DNA of 64,000 nucleotides, taken from Bacteroidota bacterium. Lineage in GTDB: Bacteria > Bacteroidota > Bacteroidia > Bacteroidales > JAAUTT01. The stretch is from NCBI GenBank assembly GCA_030706405.1, contig JAUZOO010000016.1:1-64000 (forward strand), given 5' to 3'. Positions 44,605-54,286 of this stretch are shown here, piece after piece. The notes beneath the pieces were generated by a model. It worked only from the letters and a program-made list of their open reading frames with translations. It did not search any database and had not been told where the DNA came from. Within the stretch, counting starts at the first letter, position 1; each line of letters begins with the position of its first letter. A program made the position numbers and the translations under genes.

Positions 44605-47600
44605 TTATTTATCATAAACCGGTAATCTGATAATAAAAGATGTCCCCTTATTTTCTTCCGTTTCATACGTAATCGTTCCGCCAGCACTGGTTACAATGCT
44701 TTTTACAATGGCAAGTCCCAAACCCATACCACTGGTTTTCGTTGTAAAATTTGGACTGAATATTTTTTTCCTCATTTCTTTGGGAATCCCTTTTCCATTG
44801 TCTTTTACATGCACTTCTACCATCTGATTACTAACGGTTACCGAGACTATTATAACAGGTCTTACATCTTTATCAACCGATTGAACAGCATTTTTAAACA
44901 GATTAATGAATACCCTGGAAATCTGCTCTTTATCCGCATAAACAAAAACCTCATAATCTGGGGAATGAATAACGAACTCAGCCTCATCGCTATCAAAAAG
45001 GGTTACAATATTGTTAATTTTTGCAACAAGATCGAGCTTATCACTAATGGCATTGGGCATCTTGGCAAAATTTGAAAACTCTGAAGCGATGGCCGAAAGT
45101 GTATCAATTTCGTCGATCAGCGTACGAGAAATACGGTTCAGATATTCTTCAAATCGCTCATTTTTATCCGACCATGCCCGTTGAAGATGCTGTACACTAA
45201 GCTTCATCGGTGTTAGCGGATTGTTAATTTCATGGGCTATCTGTTTGGCCATTTCGCGCCAGGCCGATTCCCTTTCCGACTTGGCTAACATCTCTATGCT
45301 TTTTTCGAGTTCGCTAACCATACGATTGTATTCGTTTACCAGTCCTCCGATTTCGTCGTTACTGTTGTATTCTATTTTTTCGTATTGCTGACCAAGCTTT
45401 ATCTCGCTAAATTTCTTCTGAATAACCTGCAACGGCATGGTTATTTTGCGCGAAATAAAAACTGCAATTAAAATAGTGATTAACAAAAGTATAACATACA
45501 CATTGACCGCAGCCACTACCATGGTAGATACTTCGCGGGCAAGTTCTTCCTGACGGGTAAAATATGGAAGGTTTAAATAAGCCAACAGCTTATTGTCCTT
45601 ATTGTTAAACGGAGCATAAGCCGATATATATTTAAGGTTCCCTATCCGCTCATTATGAACTACCTCTGCCTTGGTTTCACTGGCCAATCGAGAAAACACT
45701 ATCGGGTTTATTTTCGTTCCGACAAGCCCCTTATTAAAGATCTCGGGACGCGAAGTCGCGATCAGGTTACCATTAGGATCGTAAAGATTTATATCACTAT
45801 AAAATACATTTGACAGGTTGATTAACAACTCATTAAGATATATACTCGGACCTATCTTCTGTTCCTGTACCAACCGATGTGTTAGCTCGATATAAACCGA
45901 CTGTAATTTTTCGCTGAGCTGCTGGTGATTGGCGCGTTTATATTGCCTTACATTGAAATATATAGTTCCCCCTCCAATCAGCATCAACGATAGAAACAGC
46001 ACGGCCATCATGGAATACTGAATCTTATTTTTGAAGTTAGGGATAAAACTGTTTCTTATCATCGAAAGATTATTCAACAGAATAATCAACGTAAGTACCA
46101 TAAAATAAAGCACAAACGTATATGAGAAAGATACCGTTAAATCCAGAAAACTCACTAATGGGAGGCTGAGTACCATCAACGATTCACGGTTTACCCGATA
46201 AACCAGGTGGTCGTATCCGCCCATTCGTAGCTGAAAATATTCTCTTTTGCATTTCTCGAATAGGCTGGATGATAAATTGTACGAGAATGAGCCTGATTGC
46301 GAAATAAGCTTGCCTTTGTAATATTTGGCATATGAAAAATCTTTAGCCTTAGCAAAAGACGAAAACCGGTTATCGAGCAAGAGCTCCGGATAACCCAATT
46401 TTTCGCTTGCCAACTTGGATGCAATCTCTATAAAAATGGATATTGGATGAGCCCAACCCGGCGCATTAAATTCGAACCAACCCATATAACTGATCCGCCC
46501 GTTGGCATTATCAATGTAATAAAAATTAGTTTCAGGTATTTTTGTTCCCTTTTCTTTAATAATACCTCGGAAGAATTTGTAACAATCGGCATAGGTATTA
46601 TCTGGTGGTTCGAGATAAATGCTGTCGCTTGGCGAACATATCGGAAATTGTTCCAGGTTATAACGTTCCAGGTAACTGCCAAAATAGTTTCGTTTAAGGT
46701 GTTCGTAAATCTTATTATTGTCCGGCACCTTTTTTCTGATCAACCCTATCAGGGTAGTATCCATGCCAATAGTCCCGTTAACCTCCCGAAGAATATATTC
46801 CGCAACCGGGTCGTGCTCATTCGACAGATTCGTCACCAAAACCTTCTTTTGATTCAGGTTGCGCACTGACGAAAATTTAGTCACCACAAAAACCGTGTAT
46901 AACGCAAAAATTGCGGTTAGCAGAATAAGTACCGAGTAATTATATCCAGCGGTCAACTTAAGCCGCACATAAGACATTATCAAACAAACAATTACTACAA
47001 ATAGAACACTTTCCGCATAGACTGTATTGCCTGTAACAACTAATGTTATTATCCACACAATGCTTACAGAGAGGATTATGTAGCTAAACTCGTTAAACGA
47101 CATCCTATTGACAAACAACGAAATTATCCGGTCGAGAATAAAGGCAAGCGAAACCAGTAACAGCATAATAACCACGTACCCTATAAAACTGTAGATATCA
47201 AACAATAACAGTTTGTTAATCTCAAACGAAATAGTCGAATTCAGAATTATGTTCTGTATAAGGTAAATAATCCCCGAAAACATTACCCAAACAACAAGGA
47301 TCAAACCAGCGGCCAGAGACAACAAATGCCAATTTTTTCGAGGAATTTCTGCTTTAATCTTAAAACATCTATAAAATAACAGAATAATAAAAAAGATACA
47401 AACTGCCCACAGCAACAAATCGCCCAGTGAAGGAACCAGCCACGAGGATGCAAACAATTGAGGTTTAAACAAATCCAACTCGCTAAACGTACGCGGGAGC
47501 TGCCATTTTAGGGCAACGAACCGAATCCCAATCAGCAGCAAAGAAACCAACGCAATGGTCGTGTTTCTTTTTCGCTCCGGCGAAACATCCCGAACCAATT

Positions 47601-48285
47601 TATAAACGAAGAATAGCGCTAATACCAACGCTAAAAAATACAGTAATGAAGGTATATAATACAATAAAAGAGCCGATTGCGGCGACGACGAAAAAATAAG
47701 CGAAAATAAATAGTGATTTTTAGAATCGAGAATTGGGGCACTTCCTTTAACCGGATGTTCCGAAAGTCTTACAGAAAACGGTAGTTTAAAGTCCTGCTGA
47801 AACTCGCCTGTTAAATATTTATTTTCATATTGGTACGATTTTTTAATCTGTACCAGCCCCACGACCACAAATCCCGGCACCTTTGATATAATAGGCATAT
47901 ACCGTCCGTTGGGCAAAAATAAAATAGCCTTACCAATTCCGCTTTTAGAGAATATATTACCAACAGGAGCCTCATTGTCGGACCAGAACCGCAACGTATC
48001 ATTTTCGTAGATAAAAAGCGCCAAGCCGCGATGATCGAGCAAATCAATATATTTCGAAAACCGGGTATCGTAAGCGTTTATACCTTTAGCCCCGCGTCGT
48101 AATGCAAAGGAAACGTCCGATACTATGCTGGTTAACTCCCTTTCCTTATCCAGATATACCTTCTGGCAACGGCTGGCATACTGTTTGTTATCCTTATGAA
48201 ACAGAACGTTATCCTGAATCAGTTTTCCGACCAGAACAACACCAAGAATAACAATGACATATTTCAGATAAATCCTATGCGACAT
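44605..48285 (-). CDS. NtrY-like sensor histidine kinase
   Basis: 1226-residue membrane kinase. The N-terminal part holds an extracytoplasmic segment followed by many transmembrane helices (about 195-465), then a second sensor region, helices near 690-770, another periplasmic domain and a helix at about 915-940. HAMP domain: SRKITMPLQVIQKKFSEI (about 940-990). HisKA: AKQIAHEINNPLTPMKLSVQHLQ with phospho-acceptor H1018. HATPase: INLFKNAVQSV, VKDNGKGIP, TTKTSGMGLGLAIVKSI. No response regulator is adjacent. It lies 15 nt after rlmH and 65 nt before the T9SS cargo gene on the same strand. Confidence 0.92.
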   Translation of the reverse strand: MSHRIYLKYVIVILGVVLVGKLIQDNVLFHKDNKQYASRCQKVYLDKERELTSIVSDVSFALRRGAKGINAYDTRFSKYIDLLDHRGLALFIYENDTLRFWSDNEAPVGNIFSKSGIGKAILFLPNGRYMPIISKVPGFVVVGLVQIKKSYQYENKYLTGEFQQDFKLPFSVRLSEHPVKGSAPILDSKNHYLFSLIFSSSPQSALLLYYIPSLLYFLALVLALFFVYKLVRDVSPERKRNTTIALVSLLLIGIRFVALKWQLPRTFSELDLFKPQLFASSWLVPSLGDLLLWAVCIFFIILLFYRCFKIKAEIPRKNWHLLSLAAGLILVVWVMFSGIIYLIQNIILNSTISFEINKLLLFDIYSFIGYVVIMLLLVSLAFILDRIISLFVNRMSFNEFSYIILSVSIVWIITLVVTGNTVYAESVLFVVIVCLIMSYVRLKLTAGYNYSVLILLTAIFALYTVFVVTKFSSVRNLNQKKVLVTNLSNEHDPVAEYILREVNGTIGMDTTLIGLIRKKVPDNNKIYEHLKRNYFGSYLERYNLEQFPICSPSDSIYLEPPDNTYADCYKFFRGIIKEKGTKIPETNFYYIDNANGRISYMGWFEFNAPGWAHPISIFIEIASKLASEKLGYPELLLDNRFSSFAKAKDFSYAKYYKGKLISQSGSFSYNLSSSLFEKCKREYFQLRMGGYDHLVYRVNRESLMVLSLPLVSFLDLTVSFSYTFVLYFMVLTLIILLNNLSMIRNSFIPNFKNKIQYSMMAVLFLSLMLIGGGTIYFNVRQYKRANHQQLSEKLQSVYIELTHRLVQEQKIGPSIYLNELLINLSNVFYSDINLYDPNGNLIATSRPEIFNKGLVGTKINPIVFSRLASETKAEVVHNERIGNLKYISAYAPFNNKDNKLLAYLNLPYFTRQEELAREVSTMVVAAVNVYVILLLITILIAVFISRKITMPLQVIQKKFSEIKLGQQYEKIEYNSNDEIGGLVNEYNRMVSELEKSIEMLAKSERESAWREMAKQIAHEINNPLTPMKLSVQHLQRAWSDKNERFEEYLNRISRTLIDEIDTLSAIASEFSNFAKMPNAISDKLDLVAKINNIVTLFDSDEAEFVIHSPDYEVFVYADKEQISRVFINLFKNAVQSVDKDVRPVIIVSVTVSNQMVEVHVKDNGKGIPKEMRKKIFSPNFTTKTSGMGLGLAIVKSIVTSAGGTITYETEENKGTSFIIRLPVYDK

Positions 48286-48300
48286 CAGAATATCAATAAG

Positions 48301-48771
48301 TTAATGATGGTATGGTTCATTTTTTAAGATGGTCATAGCCCGGTAAAGCTGTTCCAAAAATATAAGCCTAACCATCTGATGCGAGAAAGTCATCCGCGAA
48401 AGCGAAATTTTATCGTTAGCGCGGGCGTACATTTCCTTCGAAAAACCATACGGGCCACCTATAACAAAAACCATGCTTTTTGTACTTTGAAGCATATGTT
48501 TTTGTAAAAATTGTGCAAACTCAGTCGACGAAAAGTTCTTACCGTTCTCGTCGAGCAAAACTATGGTATCGGCAGGCGACAAGGCATTCAGCAACAATTT
48601 GCCTTCCATATTCTTTTGTTGGTCGAAACTCAGGTTGGCAGTATTTTTTATTTCAGGAATCAGACGGCTTTCGAACGAAATATAATTCTTAAGCCGTTTT
48701 TCGTAAATAGACATTCCTTCCTTCAAATAATCTTCGGTCGTTTTTCCAATCACTAAAAAACTTGTCTTCAC
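48301..48771 (-). CDS. rlmH: 23S rRNA pseudouridine-1915 N3-methyltransferase
   Basis: 156-residue SPOUT methyltransferase that modifies pseudouridine 1915 in helix 69 of 23S rRNA. The trefoil-knot motifs VFVIGGPYGFS and ISLSRMTFSHQMVRLIFLEQLYRAMTILKNEPYHH at the C-terminus are diagnostic. The length is standard. It is the first gene of the long minus-strand block and is divergent from the DUF4783-nadC genes; the 246-nt gap holds no gene. Confidence 0.97.
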   Translation of the reverse strand: MKTSFLVIGKTTEDYLKEGMSIYEKRLKNYISFESRLIPEIKNTANLSFDQQKNMEGKLLLNALSPADTIVLLDENGKNFSSTEFAQFLQKHMLQSTKSMVFVIGGPYGFSKEMYARANDKISLSRMTFSHQMVRLIFLEQLYRAMTILKNEPYHH

Positions 48772-49017
48772 CCGTGTGTATATTAATGATGTGCTAAAAT
48801 TACTAAGCTATTCGGGATTTTTAGCAAAGGTTGGGATTTTTGATTTATTTTGTGGTTTGGTTTTTGTAGGTAGTACTAACAATACGACGTTTCTTCGGGG
48901 CTGACCAAAATGCATAAAAATCAACGGCTTAAAGAAACGCTATACCAACCGGCGGATGGATTGCCTTTTCAATTACAATCTCCATGAAACCAATACAATA
49001 ACTAAATTATTACAACC

Positions 49018-49425
49018 ATGAGACCAATCAGATATACATTGCTGATACTGTTTTCGGTAAGCGTTTTCCTGCTGTCGTTCGAGATGGATCGTACGCCTTC
49101 GGTGCCCGACGAAATCTATTCCGCGCTGAGATCTGGAAATGCCCGGGATTTGGCTCAATATTTCAACGCGAATATCGAGCTGGCCATTCTTGATAAAGAA
49201 GAAGTGTACAGTAAAACGCAAGCCGAACAAATTTTAAAGGACTTCTTCTATAAACACTCTCCAACTGGCTTTACCAAACTTCACGAAGGCGGAAAAGACG
49301 CCTCGCGATATGTAATCGGAAAATTATCAACAACCAAGGGACAATACCGGATCTATTTTCTGATGAAAACCATTAACGGACAATTTGCTATACATCAATT
49401 CAGAATTGAAAATGACAATAATTGA
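49018..49425 (+). CDS. DUF4783 family exported protein
   Basis: 135 residues with an N-terminal signal/membrane segment (YTLLILFSVSVFLLSFEM). The rest fits the DUF4783 family of Bacteroidota, a small cystatin/NTF2-like fold: VPDEIYSALRSGNARDLAQYFNANIELAI, EQILKDFFYKHSPTGFTKLHEGG, YRIYFLMKTINGQFAIHQFRIE. The function is unknown. Its last 14 nt overlap the nadC start, so the two are translationally coupled; the same neighbourhood is common in Bacteroidota. Confidence 0.88.
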   Translation: MRPIRYTLLILFSVSVFLLSFEMDRTPSVPDEIYSALRSGNARDLAQYFNANIELAILDKEEVYSKTQAEQILKDFFYKHSPTGFTKLHEGGKDASRYVIGKLSTTKGQYRIYFLMKTINGQFAIHQFRIENDNN

Positions 49426-50266
49426 TTCACCTATCATCGATCAGTTTATCGAAAACGCCATCCTTGAGGATGTGGGCGACGGTGACCATACATCTTTGGC
49501 CACCATCCCCGAAACTGCTCAGGGACGCGCACAACTCATTGTAAAAGATAATGGAATCTTGGCCGGCGTTGACATTGCCTGCCGTATCTTCCAAAAATTC
49601 GACCCAACGGTTAAAATAGACATTTGGATTCCCGATGGCACTCGCGTACGATTTGGCGATATTGCGTTTATGGTTGAAGGCAAAGTGCTTACCATTCTGC
49701 AATGCGAACGACTGGTCCTCAATATCATGCAACGCATGAGCGGCGTAGCTACACAAACCCGCCGATACGTAGACTGTCTTAACGGATTAAAAACAAAAGT
49801 TCTTGACACCCGCAAAACCACTCCTGGCATGCGTTTGCTCGATAAATATGCGGTAAAACTTGGCGGCGGAGAAAACCACCGTATCGGGCTTTACGACATG
49901 ATTCTTATTAAAGATAACCATATCGACTTTGCCGGAAGCATCGAAAACGCCGTTAACGAAGCTAAAGATTACCTTAAACGTCATAACAAGGATTTAAAGA
50001 TTGAAGTTGAAGCCCGCAGCCTCGACGATGTCAAAAGGATCATGGCTCTTGGCGGTATTCAGCGCATCATGCTTGATAATTTTGATTTAGAAACAACCCA
50101 CAAAGCCGTGCGGATGATTAATCACCAGTATGAAACAGAATCGTCGGGAGGTATTACCATCGACACTATGCGCGACTATGCCAAATGCGGCGTCGATTAC
50201 ATTTCGGTAGGCGCCCTCACCCACCAAATCCGCAGCCTTGACATGAGCCTGAAAGCAGTAAAATAA
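49412..50266 (+). CDS. nadC: Nicotinate-nucleotide pyrophosphorylase (carboxylating)
   Basis: About 284 residues from the ATG at 49412 (MTIIDSPIIDQF). The ORF-track start at 49385 adds nine residues deep inside the previous gene and is less likely. NadC converts quinolinate and PRPP to nicotinate mononucleotide in de novo NAD synthesis. Motifs: LEDVGDGDHTSLATIPE, RLVLNIMQRMSGVATQTRRYVD, VLDTRKTTPGMRLLDKYAVKLGGGENHRIGLYDMILIKDNHI, IEVEARSLDDV and VDYISVGALTHQIRSLDMSL. The length is standard. A strong terminator follows. nadA and nadB are not in the window. Confidence 0.96.
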   Translation: MTIIDSPIIDQFIENAILEDVGDGDHTSLATIPETAQGRAQLIVKDNGILAGVDIACRIFQKFDPTVKIDIWIPDGTRVRFGDIAFMVEGKVLTILQCERLVLNIMQRMSGVATQTRRYVDCLNGLKTKVLDTRKTTPGMRLLDKYAVKLGGGENHRIGLYDMILIKDNHIDFAGSIENAVNEAKDYLKRHNKDLKIEVEARSLDDVKRIMALGGIQRIMLDNFDLETTHKAVRMINHQYETESSGGITIDTMRDYAKCGVDYISVGALTHQIRSLDMSLKAVK

Positions 50267-50283
50267 TTCATGCACAATATTTG

Positions 50284-50322
50284 AAAAGTGGCACTAATCC
50301 TGAATTAGATGCCACTTTTTGT
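50284..50322 (+). terminator. Terminator after nadC
   Basis: AAAAGTGGCA (50284-50293) pairs with TGCCACTTTT (50310-50319) and is followed by TGTTTT. Confidence 0.85.
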
Positions 50323-50366
50323 TTTAAACCCTTTCCGTTCATGTTTGTTTTAAAAACAAAAAAGCC

Positions 50367-51005
50367 ATGCACGACCTGCGTCACATCCGAAGAGAATACC
50401 AATTAAAGGAACTATCGAAAGCCAGTGTTAACGCTGACCCGTTTTTACAATTCTCCGAATGGCTGAAGGAAGCCATCGACGCCAAAGTTCAGGACCCTAC
50501 GGCAATGGTACTTTCCACAGTTTCGAATGAAGGTCGGCCGTCGTCGAGGGTGGTACTTTTAAAACAGGTTACCGACAACGGATTCGATTTTTTCACCAAC
50601 TACCTCAGCAAAAAAGGTCAACAATTAAAAAATAAACCTTTTGCTTCGTTGCTTTTCTTCTGGAACGAACTGGAACGACAGGTACGGATTGAAGGCAAGA
50701 TAACCCCCCTACCTACGAAAGAATCGGATGGATATTTTTTGAGCCGACCTTTGCAAAGCCAGATTGGGGCTTGGGCTTCGCCTCAAAGCTCTATTATTGA
50801 AGGTCGAAATGCTCTGGAAAACCGGGTAAAAGAGTTTGACAAAAAATTTAAAGTTGAAGCAATTTCCCGTCCTCCACATTGGGGAGGCTACCGACTGGAA
50901 CCGGACTTATTCGAATTTTGGCAGGGCCGCGAAAGCCGCCTTCACGATCGTATCGAATACCTTAAATCGTCAGGAGGCTGGGAACATCACCGATTGGCTC
51001 CGTAA
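50367..51005 (+). CDS. pdxH: Pyridoxamine 5'-phosphate oxidase
   Basis: 212-residue FMN enzyme that oxidises pyridoxine/pyridoxamine phosphate to pyridoxal phosphate. Motifs: LRHIRREYQLKEL at the start, AMVLSTVSNEGRPSSRVVLLKQV, FDFFTNYLSKKGQQLKNKPFASLLFFWNELERQVRIEGKI, YFLSRPLQSQIGAWASPQSS, PPHWGGYRLEPDLFEFWQGRESRLHDR and the C-terminal WEHHRLAP. The length is standard. It converges with the AlgX-like gene across 36 nt. Confidence 0.97.
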   Translation: MHDLRHIRREYQLKELSKASVNADPFLQFSEWLKEAIDAKVQDPTAMVLSTVSNEGRPSSRVVLLKQVTDNGFDFFTNYLSKKGQQLKNKPFASLLFFWNELERQVRIEGKITPLPTKESDGYFLSRPLQSQIGAWASPQSSIIEGRNALENRVKEFDKKFKVEAISRPPHWGGYRLEPDLFEFWQGRESRLHDRIEYLKSSGGWEHHRLAP

Positions 51006-51041
51006 TTGGCAACCATCAAATCTGTTCGAAAAAACATTCCA

Positions 51042-52178
51042 TCAATAAAGATTCAACAACATCTCCGATTTCCGCTCTGCAAATTCAACTATCAGCATGT
51101 CCGGCTTTTCGCTATCGATAATCTGGAAGTAAACTTTCTCACTCCAAACAAAAGCGCTATGCGAAAAATCCTCGGCCAAAAAATTCCGCAACAACAGCGT
51201 AAACGAATCATGGAACATGAGCAGGCGCGGTTTAGATTTATCCATATTCCCATAAATAACAGTATGCTGATTATAGCTTCCGTTAACATAAAAATGCATG
51301 GGAATACGTTTAGGCTTTAACTTTATATCCTGGTCGGAAAGCTGACCGTTCATAAATATCAGGTCGGCCAAATCGCCGGTCCCCCTATTGGGCTGCATCG
51401 ACAGGGTAAAATCATTAATCGTATAATACTGCTTCAACGGAATGCTTGAGCGCACGTTCCGAATAATATACTGATACCCTACAAAAGCACCCAACTCGTT
51501 CCAATGGCTGTCGGTCTTGGAATAAAGGTCGCAAGGGAAATGTTTCCGGGCATTGCGCATTACCGGACGTAAATCGATAAACGGTATCCCCGAAACGGCA
51601 AAAAGGCTGTCCACCTGGTCGGCGCGGGTAACCGGAGCCGCAGTATGCCTCATGTTATCAGGCAAAAATTCAGGATAAATAGTATGCTTGTTTGCGGCAA
51701 GTACGAACAACACCGGGATACCGCGCTTAGCCATCATTTCTTTAAAACCTTCGAGATTCTTCGATATTTTATTGAGTTCATCCTTCGTAAAATTAACGTA
51801 TCCCCAATAGTCGTTAAGATTTTTCCCGTCCTTGTAATTATTGTAATAAAGCCAACCGTTTTTACCGACCACCACCATCGCTTTAGGCGAAGTATGAAAA
51901 ACCCGGTAATCGATGATTGAGTTAATCCGAATAAACAACTTCCGAAGGCCAAAATGATCGTTAAACCACAGTTCAAAATGACGGATAAATAAATGAACAT
52001 CGTCAATGCTCCGGCTCTTCAAAACAGGAGGAGGAACAGGTTTCCGTTTTTCGAGGTTTTCGGGTTCGTGTACAACGGACGTAATTTTCTGAAATGTCGG
52101 GAAGAACAGTAGCAACACAAAAACGACCGCCACCGTACGGTTGTACCATTTGCTTGTATGTTTTATTCTGCGTATCAT
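51042..52178 (-). CDS. AlgX/AlgJ-like O-acetyltransferase (SGNH fold)
   Basis: 378 residues. One N-terminal membrane helix (about 13-30) anchors a periplasmic domain. The ALGX/ALGJ family features are WFNDHFGLRKLFIRINSIIDYRVF, VVVGKNGWLYYNNYKDGKNLNDYWG, LYSKTDSHWNELGAFVGYQYI (TDSHWN near 217) and MFHDSFTLLLRNFLAE, supplying the Ser, Asp and His of the SGNH site. It pairs with the MBOAT protein 3 nt upstream, which would pass acetyl groups across the membrane. The target glycan is unknown; no alginate synthesis genes are near. Confidence 0.9.
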   Translation of the reverse strand: MIRRIKHTSKWYNRTVAVVFVLLLFFPTFQKITSVVHEPENLEKRKPVPPPVLKSRSIDDVHLFIRHFELWFNDHFGLRKLFIRINSIIDYRVFHTSPKAMVVVGKNGWLYYNNYKDGKNLNDYWGYVNFTKDELNKISKNLEGFKEMMAKRGIPVLFVLAANKHTIYPEFLPDNMRHTAAPVTRADQVDSLFAVSGIPFIDLRPVMRNARKHFPCDLYSKTDSHWNELGAFVGYQYIIRNVRSSIPLKQYYTINDFTLSMQPNRGTGDLADLIFMNGQLSDQDIKLKPKRIPMHFYVNGSYNQHTVIYGNMDKSKPRLLMFHDSFTLLLRNFLAEDFSHSAFVWSEKVYFQIIDSEKPDMLIVEFAERKSEMLLNLY

Positions 52179-52181
52179 GGC

Positions 52182-53630
52182 TTAAAAACGGAAATAGATG
52201 AACGGGTTGTACGTATTGGTGGATAGTATCACGGTACAAAGAATAAACAGGACAAATAAAAAGGTTGTGAAACCTGCCCGGTACAACGAAGTTACTGTAA
52301 GTTTTCCCTTTGTAGAGGCAAACGAAAGATTATCGCAGGCATTACGCAGACGCGTATAAACCGGCGTCGAAAATACAAAACCAAGTAACAACGCTAAACC
52401 TAATTTAAGGTTAAGCAGGGGAAGCAACTGTTCGGTACCTGTTCCGCTGGCACCGGCCATGGCTTTAAGGAACGCGATAGCTGCCGTGAGGTTGTCGGCA
52501 CGGAAAAACACCCACCCGATAAGCACAATGATGAGCGTATAGCCATGTCTTAACACACGGGGCAACGCATCAACCAGCCTACCGAAACGCATACGCTCGA
52601 ATACCAAAAAAAGCCCGTGCCACGCGCCCCAGATTACAAACGTCCAACTGGCGCCGTGCCATAATCCGCACAGAAAAAAGACGGCGAAAAGGTTGATATA
52701 AGTATGCCATTTGCCCTTGCGGTTTCCGCCCAGCGAGATGTACAGGTAATCCCTGAACCACGACGAGAGCGAGATGTGCCACCGCCGCCAAAATTCCTTG
52801 ATAGATTTCGAAATATACGGGTAATTAAAGTTTTCGAGGAAGTCGAAGCCGAGCATCTTGCCCAAACCAATGGCCATATCGGAATATCCCGAAAAATCGA
52901 AATAAATCTGCAATGCATAACAGACAACGCCCAGCCAGGCCGAAGGTGCCGTTAACACTTGTCCGTTCATCTGAAAAACCTGGTCGGCAAGTAAAGCGAC
53001 GTTATTAGCGATGAGTACTTTCTTGGCCAAACCAACAATAAACCGTTCGATACCTTCGGCAAAATGGCGGAAAGTAACTTGCCGGCTGTCGATCTGGTAA
53101 GCAACATCGCGGTAACGGACAATAGGGCCTGCAATAAGCTGCGGGAACAGGGCTTTGTACATCGAAAATCCGATGATGCTTTTCTGCGCCTTCACATCGC
53201 CACGGTAAACGTCGATGACATATGACAAGGCTTGAAACGTGAAGAACGAAATCCCGATGGGAAGATGGATGTTGGGAACCAAAAACTGTTTTCCGCTAAA
53301 TACGATAAGATGGTTAAGATTATCGACCAGAAAACTGAAATATTTAAAGAACACGAGAAACCCCAGGTTGAAAACCAACGACAGGATAAACACGAACTTG
53401 GCCCATCCCACGGCTTCCTGCTTCTTGTATTTCTCAATTATCAACCCGAAAAACCAATTGAAAACCATGTACAGAATCATCACTATCACGTAACGACCTT
53501 CGCCCCAAAAGTAAAAAACCAAACTGGCAACCAGCAAGGTGAGGTTTCGCAGTTCCTTACGGATAGAAAAATACACCATCAGGAACAGCGGCAAAAAGAA
53601 AAACAGGAATATTACCGAACTGAAAACCAT
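52182..53630 (-). CDS. MBOAT family O-acyltransferase (AlgI-like)
   Basis: 482-residue polytopic membrane protein. The start VFSSVIFLFFFLPLFLMVYF, the stretches ISFFTFQALSYVIDVYRGDV, GPIVRYRDVAYQID, YFDFSGYSDMAIGLGKMLGFDF, KSIKEFWRRWHISLSSWFRDYLYISLGGNRKG and FFLCGLWHGASWTFVIWGAWHGLFL (catalytic His near 320) are typical of AlgI/DltB-type proteins. It moves acyl groups from a cytoplasmic donor to a periplasmic acceptor. It is followed after 3 nt by the AlgX-like partner, a two-gene O-acetylation module. Confidence 0.94.
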   Translation of the reverse strand: MVFSSVIFLFFFLPLFLMVYFSIRKELRNLTLLVASLVFYFWGEGRYVIVMILYMVFNWFFGLIIEKYKKQEAVGWAKFVFILSLVFNLGFLVFFKYFSFLVDNLNHLIVFSGKQFLVPNIHLPIGISFFTFQALSYVIDVYRGDVKAQKSIIGFSMYKALFPQLIAGPIVRYRDVAYQIDSRQVTFRHFAEGIERFIVGLAKKVLIANNVALLADQVFQMNGQVLTAPSAWLGVVCYALQIYFDFSGYSDMAIGLGKMLGFDFLENFNYPYISKSIKEFWRRWHISLSSWFRDYLYISLGGNRKGKWHTYINLFAVFFLCGLWHGASWTFVIWGAWHGLFLVFERMRFGRLVDALPRVLRHGYTLIIVLIGWVFFRADNLTAAIAFLKAMAGASGTGTEQLLPLLNLKLGLALLLGFVFSTPVYTRLRNACDNLSFASTKGKLTVTSLYRAGFTTFLFVLFILCTVILSTNTYNPFIYFRF

Positions 53631-54286
53631 GCGCGGATATTATAAATATTAACAGCCCCCTAATCCCCCAAAGGGGACTAGGATAAGCGCTCAGCTAATT
53701 AAATTAATTGACCCAAACCTACGGCATTTTTTGAAAAGAGCCAAAAAAGAAAAATTAAGATAACGGAATCCTGCATGGCAAATGCGCCCCGTTACACGAA
53801 GTTCTGACTATGTCTGACTATCGTTGGACCATCTGCCTCCATCGCATTTGGCAAAACATAAATGCCAAACGCTATCCAAGATAGACCGCCGTAGCAAATA
53901 TGTTCCAACAAAGCTAAAAGCCCCGACATTACTCGCCCTTGCAAAGTTTTAGCTCTCCTGCAAAAATTTTAGGCGTCCTGCAGGTTTTTTACCCGTCTGT
54001 ATCCGTTTTTATGCCTCTGTAACGAAGTTTTACCATTCCTGCGGGTTATTTTGGCGTCCTGCGGGAAATTCGAGGCTTCCTGCAAGATTTTGAGGCTTCC
54101 TGCGGGATTTTTTACCCGTCCTTTTAAAGTTTTAGCCGTCCTGGCAGCAAGGACGGCCGTAATTCAAACTGCCCCTTTTTATTTTCTCCTTCAATTATTT
54201 CAACCATGTTTATTCCGCGAAGAAACCTAATCTATACCTCGATTTACATTCATTTTAGCTATTTTTAGCCTGCTAAAAACGAAACA
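53631..54286. other. Gene-free region between MBOAT and helicase genes
   Basis: 656 nt without a supported gene. At 53659-53682 lies an imperfect hairpin, CCTAATCCCC with GGGGACTAGG; AGCCCCCTAATCCCCCAAAG is familiar as a dispersed Bacteroidota intergenic motif. The right third carries the degenerate tandem repeat listed separately. The remainder shows nothing I can name. Confidence 0.6.
53936..54156. repeat. Degenerate 20-21-nt tandem repeat, about 11 units
   Basis: Units follow the pattern TCCTGCnnGnTTTTnAGGC(T/G). Examples are TCCTGCAAAAATTTTAGGCG, TCCTGCAAGATTTTGAGGCT and TCCTGCGGGATTTTTTACCC. Unit length is 20-21 nt and two internal units are more diverged (TCTGTATCC..., TCTGTAACG...). 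A final GTCCTGGCAGCAAGGAC forms a small hairpin. The block ends about 130 nt before the helicase start. It is non-coding, because unit length changes break any frame. Confidence 0.8.
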
